Source: JACKJK01 sp046159835 (lineage in GTDB: Bacteria; Pseudomonadota; Alphaproteobacteria; Rhizobiales; Tepidamorphaceae). Taken from it: DNA of 64,000 bases. A program made the position numbers and the translations under genes. The stretch spans positions 124,001-188,000 of the forward strand of contig NZ_JBJXCY010000002.1 in the NCBI RefSeq assembly GCF_046159835.1, given 5' to 3'. The notes under the pieces are model-generated. The model saw only the letters and a program-made list of their open reading frames with translations, did not search any database and was not told the DNA's origin. Below, piece after piece: positions 11,053-21,503 of the stretch; positions within the stretch are counted from its first letter, which is position 1, and each line of letters starts with the position of its first letter.

Positions 11053-12366
11053 GTGATCCCGCGTTATTCCCGCCCCGACATGGTTGCCATCTGGCAGCCC
11101 GAAACGAAGTTCCGCATCTGGTTTGAAATCGAGGCCTATGCCGCAATGGCAATGGCCGAGATCGGCGAGATCCCGCAATCCGCCGCCGACACCATCTGGG
11201 AGCGCGGCTCGAAGGCGGAATTCGACGTGGCGCGCATCGACGAGATCGAGCGCGAGGTGAAGCACGATGTCATCGCCTTCCTCACGCATCTGGCCGAGCA
11301 TGTCGGCGAGGATTCGCGCTTCGTCCACAAGGGACTGACCTCTTCCGACGTGCTGGACACCTGCTTCAACGTGCAGCTGGCCCGCGCCTCCGACATCCTG
11401 CTGGCCGACCTCGATGCGCTGCTGGCCGCTATCCGCAAGCGCGCCTTCGAACACAAGATGACGCCGACCATCGGCCGCAGCCACGGCATCCATGCAGAGC
11501 CGGTCACCTTCGGCCTCAAGATGGCGGAAGCCTACGCCGAGTTCGCCCGCTGCAAGGCGCGGCTTGAAGCAGCCCGCGCGGAAATCGCCACCTGCGCGCT
11601 GTCGGGTGCGGTCGGCACCTTCGCCAATGTCGACCCGCGCGTCGAAGCCTATGTCGCCGACAAGCTGGGCCTCACGGTCGAACCGGTCTCCACGCAGGTC
11701 ATCCCCCGCGACCGGCACGCCATGTTCTTCGCAACGCTCGGCGTCATTGCGTCGTCTATCGAGCGCCTTTCGGTGGAAGTGCGCCACCTGCAGCGCACCG
11801 AAGTGCTTGAAGCAGAAGAGTATTTCTCGCCGGGCCAGAAGGGCTCCTCGGCGATGCCCCACAAGCGCAATCCCGTGCTGACCGAGAACCTCACCGGCCT
11901 CGCCCGCATGGTGCGCTCCTACGCGATGCCCGCGATGGAGAACGTCGCGCTGTGGCACGAGCGCGATATCTCGCACTCCTCCGTGGAGCGCATGATCGGC
12001 CCGGACGCAACCGTGACGCTCGATTTCGCGCTGGCCCGCCTCACTGGCGTGGTCGACAAGCTGCTGGTCTACCCGGAGCGCATGCAGGCGAACCTCGACG
12101 CACTCGGCGGACTGGTGCACTCCCAGCGCATCCTGCTGGCGCTCGTCGAGGCCGGCACCAGCCGCGAGGACGCCTACCGGCTCGTCCAGCGCAACGCGAT
12201 GCCGGTCTGGCGCGGCGAAGGCGACTTCCTGACCTTCCTCAAGAATGACGCGGACGTGAGTGCCAAGCTGAGCGATGAGAAGCTCGAGGAGCTTTTCGAC
12301 CTCGGCTACCACTTCAAGCATGTCGACACGATCTTCGAGCGTGTCTTCGGCTCCTCAAAGGCCTGA
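11053..12366 (+). CDS. purB: Adenylosuccinate lyase
   Basis: It catalyses two fumarate-releasing steps: SAICAR to AICAR in purine synthesis, and adenylosuccinate to AMP. The 437-residue length is normal. The fumarase/ASL signature GSSAMPHKRNPV lies near residue 266, and the histidine-bearing loops TSSDVLDTCFNVQLA and IGRSHGIHAEPVTFG are present. The start is GTG 11053 (MIPRYSRPDMVAIW), a conserved beginning for the short bacterial PurB class. It is on the same strand as purC, purS, purQ and purL but about 4 kb away, separated by leftward genes. Confidence 0.96.
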   Translation: MIPRYSRPDMVAIWQPETKFRIWFEIEAYAAMAMAEIGEIPQSAADTIWERGSKAEFDVARIDEIEREVKHDVIAFLTHLAEHVGEDSRFVHKGLTSSDVLDTCFNVQLARASDILLADLDALLAAIRKRAFEHKMTPTIGRSHGIHAEPVTFGLKMAEAYAEFARCKARLEAARAEIATCALSGAVGTFANVDPRVEAYVADKLGLTVEPVSTQVIPRDRHAMFFATLGVIASSIERLSVEVRHLQRTEVLEAEEYFSPGQKGSSAMPHKRNPVLTENLTGLARMVRSYAMPAMENVALWHERDISHSSVERMIGPDATVTLDFALARLTGVVDKLLVYPERMQANLDALGGLVHSQRILLALVEAGTSREDAYRLVQRNAMPVWRGEGDFLTFLKNDADVSAKLSDEKLEELFDLGYHFKHVDTIFERVFGSSKA

Positions 12367-12369
12367 CGC

Positions 12370-12921
12370 GTGAAGGCGCGCGAAGCAGACTTGCTGATGC
12401 TGCCGGGTCTCGGCGGCGGCACCGATAACCACTGGTACCGGCGCTGGGCGGAACGCATCGGCACCGCGACCGTCGTCGAGCAGGACGAGTGGTGGAAGCC
12501 GGAGCCCAAGTCCTGGTGCGACCGCATCATGGAGCATGTCGAGCGCGCCGAGCGGCCCATCGTCTTCATGGCCCATTCGCTGGGAACGTTGGCGCTGGCC
12601 CACGTCGCGCCGCGGCTTGAGGGCCACGATGTGCGCGGCGCGTTCATCGTCGCACCGCCCGACCTCGAAACCCGGCTGAAGATGGTGCCGGACGCAGGAA
12701 CCTTCCTGCCGATCCCGCGCGATCCGCTGCCATTCCCCTCGCTGATGGCTGCCTCCAAGACGGACCCCTATTGCAGCCTCGATGCGGCGGGCGACCTCGC
12801 CAATGCTTGGGGTTCGCTGCTGGTGGATGCCGGCGATTCAGGCCATCTGAACGCCGATTCCGGCCACGGCCCGTGGCCCGAAGGCCTGATGACCTTCACG
12901 ACCTTCCTGAGCAGGCTCTAG
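12370..12921 (+). CDS. RBBP9/YdeN-family alpha/beta hydrolase
   Basis: A 183-residue serine hydrolase-like protein. The oxyanion-region motif LMLPGLGGGTDNHWYRRW opens the protein, the nucleophile elbow AHSLG is near residue 68, and a C-terminal histidine lies in SGHLNADSGHGPWPEG. Size and motifs fit the RBBP9/YdeN family of small hydrolases, whose substrates are mostly unknown. GTG 12370 starts 3 bp after the purB stop, so the gene is probably co-transcribed with purB. Confidence 0.85.
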   Translation: MKAREADLLMLPGLGGGTDNHWYRRWAERIGTATVVEQDEWWKPEPKSWCDRIMEHVERAERPIVFMAHSLGTLALAHVAPRLEGHDVRGAFIVAPPDLETRLKMVPDAGTFLPIPRDPLPFPSLMAASKTDPYCSLDAAGDLANAWGSLLVDAGDSGHLNADSGHGPWPEGLMTFTTFLSRL

Positions 12922-12932
12922 GGGCAAATGCC

Positions 12933-13388
12933 TCAGTCCTCGTCGGGCGTGATCGGCATCTTGTAGGTCACCAGTGGCGTGCGTTGCGAGACCCGGTCGT
13001 AGAAGGCCATGGCGCGGGCATTGTCCGCACCCGTCGCCCAGCGCACTTCGCCCCAGCCCGCTGATCTTGCATGGTCGCGCACCGCCTTCATCAGCGCATC
13101 TGCGGCACCGCTTCCGCGCGCGGCATCGGACACGTAGATGTCGTTGACGAAGCCGTTCCAGCACGCTTGCAGGGGCCGGTAGAACGGCTGGAAATGCACC
13201 AGCCCGACGGCAACACCATCAAGCCGCGCGATTGCGCCGAGCATGGGCTGCGTGTCGTCGATGATTTCCTGCCAGAGCCGGTCCAGCGCATCGTCACTCA
13301 GGCTTGCGTTCTGGAAGGCGGCATATCCGCGATACAGGTCGCGCCAGTCTGGCTGGTCGCCCGCGACGATCCGCGAAACGGTGACCAT
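12933..13388 (-). CDS. GNAT family N-acetyltransferase
   Basis: A 151-residue acetyl-CoA-dependent acyltransferase. The acetyl-CoA loop is in DIYVSDAARGSGAADALMKAV (around residues 85-105), followed by the late ATGADNARAMAFYDRVS that is typical for the GNAT fold. Its start overlaps the stop of the upstream phosphoribosyltransferase-like gene by one base (TGATG), so the two are probably translated together. The acceptor substrate is unknown. Confidence 0.88.
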   Translation of the reverse strand: MVTVSRIVAGDQPDWRDLYRGYAAFQNASLSDDALDRLWQEIIDDTQPMLGAIARLDGVAVGLVHFQPFYRPLQACWNGFVNDIYVSDAARGSGAADALMKAVRDHARSAGWGEVRWATGADNARAMAFYDRVSQRTPLVTYKMPITPDED

Positions 13389-14647
13389 CAGTCGAACAGG
13401 AACTCGCGGCCGACCTTCACCCGGTTCACACCGTCATAGGCGATGATGTCGGCGGTGGCGTAGGTCTCGGACATGGTGGCGGGCAGGAAGGACCCGGTAC
13501 CGATGGCATCGACCGGCGCACGCACCGCGCCGACCACCTGGCACTTCTGCGCGTCAAAGCCGGACGAGGCGACGATCTGCGCGCCTTTGTAGCCGGCTTT
13601 GTCCAGTTCGAGCCGCATGTTGATGATCGAGGCGATGGACACGCCGGTACCGAACAGCAGCTTGCGGACGCGGTCGACGATGACGTTGGCAGGATCAAGC
13701 TGGAAGGCGCGGGTTCCGAGCACCGCCTCGACGATGTTGTACTCGCCGTCGACATCCATCCACTCGCCGACGACATCGATGGAGCGCTCGTATCCCAGCC
13801 CTTCGGCGAAACGCGCGCCGTGGGTGTCGAGCCGCACGCCGAAGGTCTTGCCCTTCTGGTCGAGCTTCTCTTCCTCGTAGAACCAGCGCGCGGCGGCCAG
13901 CGCGTCGGTGATCTCCAGACCGCGATAGTCCACCAGGCCGATGACGGGCGCGGTCTCAGGCAGGATCGGCGCGAGATATTTCAGCGCCTGCACCACGTCA
14001 CCGTCGGTATAGCCGACGAGCGCATGGGGCATGGTGCCTGTGCCGGACTTCTGGCCGTAGAGCGGCGCTGTCAGGTCCTGCGAGGAGCCGGTGAACCCCC
14101 GCACGCTCGGGTCCTTGGCGCGTGCCGCGTCGCTGCCGACTGCCGCGCCGTAGGCCGCCAGCAGGTTCATCTCCGCGCCGCTGGCGTGGCGGGCATGCAT
14201 GTCGATGAAGGCGGCATAGGGCACCGCGCGGCACATCTCGTAGGCGTTGTTGGCGCACACGCAGGGAAAGCCGATCTTTTGGAGAAGTACGGTTTCCGCT
14301 TCCGACATGCGCGCGAACGGCACGTCGATCTTCATCAGCTTCTTTTCCGAAGGCACCAGCGCGCCTTCCGGGTAGTAGGTGCTGATCTCGGCCTCGGGCA
14401 CATAGCGTTCCAGCAGGCGGCGGGCCGGCTCGAGTGCTGCGATGACGCGGCGGCGCATGAACACCGCGTAGCTCGCCGTCACCGCGTGGTTGGCATCGAC
14501 GATGCGCCGCGTGTTGGTGAAGTACTTGTCGGTGATCCCTTCCAGCGATCCCGCCGATTCAATCAGCGCGATCAGCCGGTCGAGCGCCGCATCACGCCCC
14601 GGGTCCATGTCGTCCAGCATGTGGCTGTTCGGGTTCTTCTGGTCCAA
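13388..14647 (-). CDS. Nicotinate phosphoribosyltransferase-like protein
   Basis: A 419-residue protein of the nicotinate/quinolinate phosphoribosyltransferase fold. Visible segments are ARHASGAEMNLLAAYGAAVG, TGTMPHALVGYTDGDVVQAL, and phosphate-binding-like stretches GVRLDTHGARF and IVASSGFDAQK. In the pathway it would convert nicotinate and PRPP to nicotinate mononucleotide in NAD salvage. It differs from classical rhizobial PncB, which starts with DFYKLLM-type sequence, and looks closer to the shorter archaeal-type subfamily. TTG 14647 is preferred because GGAGG lies 8 nt upstream. The internal ATG at 14620 has none. It is coupled to the GNAT gene. Confidence 0.72.
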   Translation of the reverse strand: MDQKNPNSHMLDDMDPGRDAALDRLIALIESAGSLEGITDKYFTNTRRIVDANHAVTASYAVFMRRRVIAALEPARRLLERYVPEAEISTYYPEGALVPSEKKLMKIDVPFARMSEAETVLLQKIGFPCVCANNAYEMCRAVPYAAFIDMHARHASGAEMNLLAAYGAAVGSDAARAKDPSVRGFTGSSQDLTAPLYGQKSGTGTMPHALVGYTDGDVVQALKYLAPILPETAPVIGLVDYRGLEITDALAAARWFYEEEKLDQKGKTFGVRLDTHGARFAEGLGYERSIDVVGEWMDVDGEYNIVEAVLGTRAFQLDPANVIVDRVRKLLFGTGVSIASIINMRLELDKAGYKGAQIVASSGFDAQKCQVVGAVRAPVDAIGTGSFLPATMSETYATADIIAYDGVNRVKVGREFLFD

Positions 14648-14726
14648 TTCGGCCTCCGCCGTGCATTTTGGCGCGCATTATCGGCCACGAACCGGCCTTG
14701 CCAAGGTCCAATTCCGAAATTCTTGC

Positions 14727-15503
14727 CTATCCGCCGAAGGATTTGAGCGCACCGGCCGCGCCAGCGCGGATGAAGCCGTAGTCGCTGCCGCAGCAAACCA
14801 GCGCAAAACCGGCCTCGCGGTAGGCGTCCGCGAGCTTCGGCGTCTGCGCGTAGCCGGTGGCAAGCTTGCCATGCGCCTTGCAGGCTTTCGCGACGGCCTT
14901 GATGGCGTCGAGCACGCTGTCGTCTTCCGGGTTCATGCTGCTGCCGGCGCTCATCGACATGGACATGTCGGCGGGACCGATGAAAAGCCCGTCGATGCCT
15001 TCGATGGCAACGATATCGTCAGCCGCCTCCAGCGCCTCGCGCGTCTCGCACATGGCAAGCGCGAGCTGGGTGGAATTTCCCTGCCCGACCCAGGTGTTCG
15101 CGTCGGTGCCCCACACGTGCATCATCCGCGCCGGTCCCCAGCTGCGTTCGCCGAGTGGAGGATATTTCACCGCTTCGACGAACCGCTTTGCATCGGCAAC
15201 GGAGTTGATCATCGGCGCGATGACGGCTTCCGCCCCGAGATCCAGCGCACGCGCGGCAAAGGCAAAATCGCCATGCGGCATCCGAACGATGGGCGCTGCC
15301 CCGCCCGCAGCGCAGGCAAGCACGTTGGCTTTGGTCGCCTCGTAGCCGGCATAGCCGTGCTGGCAATCCATGCAGATCGCGCTGAACCCGGCCCGCGCGA
15401 TGGCCTCGATGCTCAACGGGTCGGAAAGCTGCGCCCAGCCGCTGAGGATGAACTCCCCGGCGGCGAGGCGGCTTGCAAGCGTCGGGCTGGCCTTGGCCGA
15501 CAC
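14727..15503 (-). CDS. HpcH/HpaI-family aldolase
   Basis: A 258-residue class II (metal-dependent) aldolase of 2-keto-3-deoxy-sugar acids or related 2-oxo acids. Family landmarks are FSAICMDCQHGYAGYE (catalytic base region), the metal-binding glutamate in LAMCETREALE and the metal-binding aspartate in GLFIGPADMSMSM. The start is GTG 15503, five bases after the zeta-inhibitor gene on the same strand. The natural aldehyde acceptor cannot be told, and names such as 4-hydroxy-2-oxovalerate aldolase would be over-precise. Confidence 0.87.
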   Translation of the reverse strand: MSAKASPTLASRLAAGEFILSGWAQLSDPLSIEAIARAGFSAICMDCQHGYAGYEATKANVLACAAGGAAPIVRMPHGDFAFAARALDLGAEAVIAPMINSVADAKRFVEAVKYPPLGERSWGPARMMHVWGTDANTWVGQGNSTQLALAMCETREALEAADDIVAIEGIDGLFIGPADMSMSMSAGSSMNPEDDSVLDAIKAVAKACKAHGKLATGYAQTPKLADAYREAGFALVCCGSDYGFIRAGAAGALKSFGG

Positions 15504-15508
15504 GGGCC

Positions 15509-15832
15509 TCAGGCCTCGCTGCTGACCTGCTGGATAGCGGTCGCCATCAGCTCGTCCATGGTGCGGCGAATCTGGTGGTCGCTCTGGTCCACGTTGTTGG
15601 CGTCGAAGTCACCGCGAACCTTGCGGAACACGTCCTCGTCGCCCGGCTCCTCGAAGTCGGCCAGCACAACGGTCTTGGCATAGGCCTCGGCTTCCTCGCC
15701 GGACTTGCCGAGCTTTTCCGCCGCCCACTCGCCCAGCAGGCGGTTGCGGCGCGCCGTCGCCTTGAAGCGCAGCTCCTCGTCATGGGCGAACTTGTTCTCG
15801 AATCCGTCCTTGCGCTTGTCGAACGTGGTCAT
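15509..15832 (-). CDS. F1-ATPase inhibitor subunit zeta (DUF1476)
   Basis: A 107-residue protein of the DUF1476 family, first characterised in Paracoccus as the zeta subunit that blocks ATP hydrolysis by the F1-ATPase. The conserved opening MTTFDKRKDGFENKFAHDEE and the middle ARRNRLLGEWAAEKLG are present. Helical, charged composition with no signal peptide fits a cytoplasmic inhibitor. A GGAGG site precedes the start. The gene is divergent from purC, an arrangement frequent in alphaproteobacteria. Confidence 0.93.
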   Translation of the reverse strand: MTTFDKRKDGFENKFAHDEELRFKATARRNRLLGEWAAEKLGKSGEEAEAYAKTVVLADFEEPGDEDVFRKVRGDFDANNVDQSDHQIRRTMDELMATAIQQVSSEA

Positions 15833-16152
15833 CTGCAGGCCTCCGAATTTGTCGTGCTGCGGTGCGCTCTCGCACCCTGCCGAACTTATGCCCGAAATCG
15901 ATATAGTGTGAGTTGGGCGAAATCAACGCGCCGGGACGCGGCAAAGCTGCTTTCCGCGCCTGAATTGCGCACCTCGTTCCCCCATCCAACGCGATTGTGC
16001 AGCGCACGTCTATCGGATAGGGTCGCGCCAATTTTCCGATTCAGGAAAACGGCGGGATTTGAACCGCCAACCGGCTGCCGATGGCCTGATAGCCGTCGCG
16101 TCAGCCCGGACCCGTTGCCGCTGTACCGGCAAACCGCAAGGACGAACGACCC
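15833..16152. other. Divergent intergenic region, zeta inhibitor / purC
   Basis: 320 bp between two divergent genes, so it must contain both promoters. I see no convincing CtrA, sigma-54 or SOS box, no long hairpin and no coding sequence. A short segment at 16052-16069, read on the minus strand, resembles a tRNA T-arm, but no tRNA can be folded around it. Confidence 0.5.
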
Positions 16153-16917
16153 ATGAACCGCCGCCGCAGGATTTACGAGGGCAAGGCCAAGATCCTCTAC
16201 GAAGGCCCCGAGCCCGGCACCCTCATCCAGCATTTCAAGGACGATGCGACCGCCTTCAACGCCCAGAAAAAGGACGTGATCGAAGGCAAGGGCGTGCTGA
16301 ACAACCGCATCTCCGAGCACATCTTCACCAACCTCAACGCCATCGGCGTTCCGACGCACTTCATCCGTCGCCTCAACATGCGCGAGCAGCTGATCCGCGA
16401 AGTCGAGATCGTGCCGCTCGAGGTGATCGTGCGCAACGTCGCCGCCGGGTCGCTGTCCAAGCGCCTCGGGCTTGAGGAAGGCACCCAGCTGCCGCGCTCC
16501 ATCATCGAGTTCTGCTACAAAAACGACGAGCTGGGCGACCCGCTGGTGGCCGAGGAACACATCACCGCGTTCGGCTGGGCAGCGCCGCAGGAAATCGACG
16601 ACATCATGTCGCTCGCCATCCGCGTCAACGACTTCCTGACCGGCCTTTTCCTAGGCTGCGGCATCCGCCTCGTCGACTTCAAGATCGAGTTCGGCCGCCT
16701 GTACGAGAACGACATGGTCCGCATCGTGCTGGCCGACGAGATCAGCCCCGATTCCTGCCGCCTGTGGGACATCGGCTCCGACGAGAAGCTGGACAAGGAC
16801 CGCTTCCGCCGCGACATGGGCGGGCTGGTCGAAGCCTATACCGAGGTGGCCCGCCGGCTCGGCATCGTTTCCGAAAACGAGCCGATCGCCACGCGCGGCC
16901 CCGTGCTGGTCAAGTGA
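16153..16917 (+). CDS. purC: Phosphoribosylaminoimidazole-succinocarboxamide synthase
   Basis: It ligates aspartate to CAIR using ATP to make SAICAR in de novo purine synthesis. The 254-residue length is normal. Signatures visible are YEGKAKILYEG at the N-terminus, FKDDATAFNAQKK, the SAICAR motif LEVIVRNVAAGSLSKRLG and the second signature LVDFKIEFGR. First gene of the rightward group purC-purS-purQ, with purS starting 8 bp downstream. Confidence 0.97.
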   Translation: MNRRRRIYEGKAKILYEGPEPGTLIQHFKDDATAFNAQKKDVIEGKGVLNNRISEHIFTNLNAIGVPTHFIRRLNMREQLIREVEIVPLEVIVRNVAAGSLSKRLGLEEGTQLPRSIIEFCYKNDELGDPLVAEEHITAFGWAAPQEIDDIMSLAIRVNDFLTGLFLGCGIRLVDFKIEFGRLYENDMVRIVLADEISPDSCRLWDIGSDEKLDKDRFRRDMGGLVEAYTEVARRLGIVSENEPIATRGPVLVK

Positions 16918-16925
16918 GGGAATCC

Positions 16926-17168
16926 ATGAAGGCACGCGTTACCGTGACGCTCAAGAAGGGCGTTCTCGACCCGCAGGGCAAGGCCATCGAAGGCGCGCTC
17001 TCCACGCTCGGCTTCGACGGCGTCGACAATGTCCGCCAGGGCAAGCTGATCGAGATCGAGCTGGAGCAGACCGACCGCGACAGCGCCCGCAAGCAGGTCG
17101 AGCAGATGTGCGAGAAGCTCCTCGCCAATACCGTGATCGAGAACTACGCCATCGAACTGGTCAACTGA
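16926..17168 (+). CDS. purS: Phosphoribosylformylglycinamidine synthase subunit PurS
   Basis: The 80-residue small subunit of the three-part FGAM synthase (PurS-PurQ-PurL), which channels ammonia from PurQ to PurL. The sequence MKARVTVTLKKGVLDPQGKA is the standard PurS beginning, and the end CEKLLANTVIENYAIEL is also typical. It lies between purC and purQ with short gaps, and its presence explains why PurL here is the short type. Confidence 0.96.
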   Translation: MKARVTVTLKKGVLDPQGKAIEGALSTLGFDGVDNVRQGKLIEIELEQTDRDSARKQVEQMCEKLLANTVIENYAIELVN

Positions 17169-17181
17169 CGAGGCAGAGCAC

Positions 17182-17868
17182 GTGAAGTCCGCCATCATCC
17201 TCTTCCCCGGCACCAACCGCGAACGTGACATGGCCGCCGCGCTGAAGCGCGCGTCCGGCAATGACGCGCAGATCGTCTGGCACGGCGAAACGGACCTGCC
17301 CGATGTTGATCTGGTGGTGCTGCCCGGCGGCTTCTCCTACGGCGACTACCTGCGCTGCGGCGCGATTGCCGCGCGCTCGCCGATCATGCCAGCGGTGATG
17401 GCCCATGCTGAGCGCGGCGGCTACGTGCTCGGCGTGTGCAACGGCTTCCAGATGCTGACCGAAACCGGCCTTCTGCCCGGCGCGCTGATGCGCAACGCGA
17501 GCCTGAAGTTCATCTGCCGCGACGTGCACCTGAAGATCGAGAACACGCAGACGCCCTTTACCTCGGCCTACCAGCCGGGTCAGGTGATCCGCGTGCCGGT
17601 TGCCCACGGCGACGGCAACTACTTCGCCGAGAGCGAGACGCTCGACCGCCTCGAAGGCGATGGCCGCGTCGTGCTGCGCTACTGCGACGAGAAGGGCGCG
17701 ATCACGGACGAAGCCAACTGCAACGGCTCCCAGCGCAACATCGCCGGCATCCTGAACGAAAGCGGCAACGTGCTCGGCATGATGCCGCACCCCGAGGACA
17801 TGACCGACGAGCGCCAGGGCGGCCTCGACGGGCTGGGCCTGTTTTCCTCCGTCGCCTCTGCGGCCTGA
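17182..17868 (+). CDS. purQ: Phosphoribosylformylglycinamidine synthase subunit PurQ (glutaminase)
   Basis: Class I glutamine amidotransferase subunit of FGAM synthase, 228 residues from GTG 17182. The nucleophile cysteine is in YVLGVCNGFQML near residue 86, and the catalytic His/Glu are in GMMPHPEDM near residue 202. PGGFSYGDYLRCGAIAARSP is the PurQ-specific segment. It follows purS by 13 bp and precedes a small secreted protein gene and purL. Confidence 0.96.
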   Translation: MKSAIILFPGTNRERDMAAALKRASGNDAQIVWHGETDLPDVDLVVLPGGFSYGDYLRCGAIAARSPIMPAVMAHAERGGYVLGVCNGFQMLTETGLLPGALMRNASLKFICRDVHLKIENTQTPFTSAYQPGQVIRVPVAHGDGNYFAESETLDRLEGDGRVVLRYCDEKGAITDEANCNGSQRNIAGILNESGNVLGMMPHPEDMTDERQGGLDGLGLFSSVASAA

Positions 17869-17884
17869 CCGGGCTACGCAACCG

Positions 17885-18316
17885 ATGATGCACGCGCGGC
17901 GCGCCACGGCAGTCCTGCTGGCATCCGTGCTGACATCATCGCTGGCATGGAGCGCAGGCGCACAGGCCCGCGACTGGCAGTCGCCGGACAGTCCGTTTGT
18001 TCTGGGCGAGGCCTACCCGGACGTTCCCGCGACCTGCGAGACGGCGGAAGACTGGATCGATCTTGCGCCGCCGGTCGATGGACGGGTCTCCTTCGCGATC
18101 ACCGGCAAGCTGGTGGTCATCGAGCAGGACACCGCGCTCGCCTATCTCGTCATGTGCGAGGAAACGCAGGTGCAGGTGATGTGCGTCACCTATTCGACCA
18201 AGGGCCGGCACCTTGGCGAGAAAGTGCTGTTTGCCGGCGGCTGGAGCCGTGGCGGCGAGCGCCAGATCACTCTCGACCGTGCCTGGCAGCGCCGGCCGAC
18301 TGACGGGTCGAATTGA
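17885..18316 (+). CDS. Small secreted protein of unknown function inside the purine cluster
   Basis: A 143-residue protein with a signal peptide (residues 1-28, hydrophobic VLLASVLTSSLAW, ending AQA). The mature chain has three cysteines (near residues 51, 115 and 121). It has a beta-rich pattern including GRVSFAITGKLVVIEQDTALAYLVMC. The start is 16 bp after purQ and purL starts 102 bp later, all on the same strand. I do not recognise a family. A periplasmic protein has no evident role in purine synthesis, so it is probably a passenger of the operon. Confidence 0.75.
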   Translation: MMHARRATAVLLASVLTSSLAWSAGAQARDWQSPDSPFVLGEAYPDVPATCETAEDWIDLAPPVDGRVSFAITGKLVVIEQDTALAYLVMCEETQVQVMCVTYSTKGRHLGEKVLFAGGWSRGGERQITLDRAWQRRPTDGSN

Positions 18317-18418
18317 AGCGACTTTGTCGCGAAAGCGGCACTTTGCCAGTGGCAGACCCTGCCCTGTTGCGGTAGTCCAGTGCCAACCAGGAACACAACG
18401 CCAATTCAACGGGCAGAC

Positions 18419-20626
<2,208 letters not shown>

Positions 20627-20647
20627 GCACGGGAGAACGGTGCATCC

Positions 20648-20881
20648 ATGCCCATGGACGAAAACGAGATCGTGCGGCTCATCAAGCAGGCCATCCCCGA
20701 CGCGAAGGTTTCCATTCAGGACCTTGCCGGCGACGGCGACCATTATGCCGCCACGGTGGTGTCGGAAGAATTTCGCGGCAAGAGCCGCGTCCAGCAGCAC
20801 CAGATGGTCTACCAGGCCCTTCAGGGCAACATGGGCGGAGTACTGCACGCGCTTGCACTGCAGACCAGCGCGCCGGAGTAA
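20648..20881 (+). CDS. BolA/IbaG-family protein
   Basis: A 77-residue protein of the BolA family. The conserved C-terminal half FRGKSRVQQHQMVYQALQG carries the histidine that helps bind a shared [2Fe-2S] cluster with monothiol glutaredoxins. It lies 162 bp before the grxD-like gene. BolA and Grx4-type proteins form complexes in iron-sulfur trafficking, so the neighbourhood supports the call. The preceding purL ends 21 bp upstream. Confidence 0.92.
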   Translation: MPMDENEIVRLIKQAIPDAKVSIQDLAGDGDHYAATVVSEEFRGKSRVQQHQMVYQALQGNMGGVLHALALQTSAPE

Positions 20882-21043
20882 GGCGCGTATTGGCGAACGC
20901 CGCTGAAAATGCGATAATTCACGCTGAATTTCTGGTCAAACCACGGTGAACGGCATTGCGAGGCGCTCCTCGCGCCGCCATCTTGGGATCAACGAATTGC
21001 TTGAACGCCGGGCCTTGCACCCGGCAGGGAAAGGAAGAAATCG

Positions 21044-21382
21044 ATGAATGCCGTCAACGACATGATCGACGCCGAAGTGAAGAACAACGACGTTCTACTC
21101 TTCATGAAGGGCACGCCCTCGTTCCCGCAATGCGGTTTCTCCGGGCAGGTCGTCCAGATTCTCGACTACCTTGGCGTGCCCTACAAGGGCGTGAACGTGC
21201 TGGAGAACATGGAAATCCGCGAAGGCGTGAAGGCCTATTCCAACTGGCCGACGATTCCGCAGCTCTACGTGAAGGGCGATTTCGTGGGCGGTTGCGACAT
21301 CATCCGCGAGATGTTCCAGGCTGGCGAGCTGCAGGACATGCTCGGCGAAAAGGGCATCGCCACTGCCAAGCAGAGCGCCTGA
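21044..21382 (+). CDS. grxD: Monothiol glutaredoxin, Grx4 family
   Basis: A 112-residue CGFS-type glutaredoxin that binds a [2Fe-2S] cluster with glutathione and passes it to target proteins. The motif CGFS is at residues 30-33 inside KGTPSFPQCGFSGQ. The glutathione-binding WPTIPQLYVKGDFVGGCDI segment is complete. The ribosome site GGAAAGGAAG precedes ATG 21044. It forms a functional pair with the upstream BolA-like gene and is followed by an intrinsic terminator. Confidence 0.95.
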   Translation: MNAVNDMIDAEVKNNDVLLFMKGTPSFPQCGFSGQVVQILDYLGVPYKGVNVLENMEIREGVKAYSNWPTIPQLYVKGDFVGGCDIIREMFQAGELQDMLGEKGIATAKQSA

Positions 21383-21390
21383 GGCAGACG

Positions 21391-21434
21391 CCTCGGCTCA
21401 CCTGCCAGATAACCTCGGCTCACTGCCAGGTTAT
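21391..21434. repeat. Tandem 22-bp imperfect duplication
   Basis: Two adjacent 22-bp units (21391-21412 and 21413-21434) share CCTCGGCTCA and a following TGCCAG. They differ by a one-base shift and a few substitutions. The duplication lies between the glutaredoxin stop codon and its terminator. It looks like a small slippage duplication with no obvious function. Confidence 0.6.
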
Positions 21435-21450
21435 AGAGACAGACATGACA

Positions 21451-21474
21451 AAGGGGCCTCACGGCCCCTTTTTT
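21451..21474 (+). terminator. Intrinsic terminator after grxD
   Basis: A perfect 8-bp stem AAGGGGCC / GGCCCCTT with a 4-nt loop, followed by four more T residues. It lies 69 bp after the glutaredoxin stop. The next gene is convergent, and the A-rich left flank is weak for the opposite direction. Confidence 0.92.
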
Positions 21475-21503
21475 AGTGCGTTGCCCGGATCGCTTGATGC
21501 CGA

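Noticed and set aside
16052..16069. Segment that on the minus strand looks like a tRNA T-arm (GGCGGTTCAAATCCCGCC).
   Set aside because: The loop and stem do not register as a proper 5-bp T-stem with a 7-nt loop, and no acceptor, D or anticodon stems can be folded around it.
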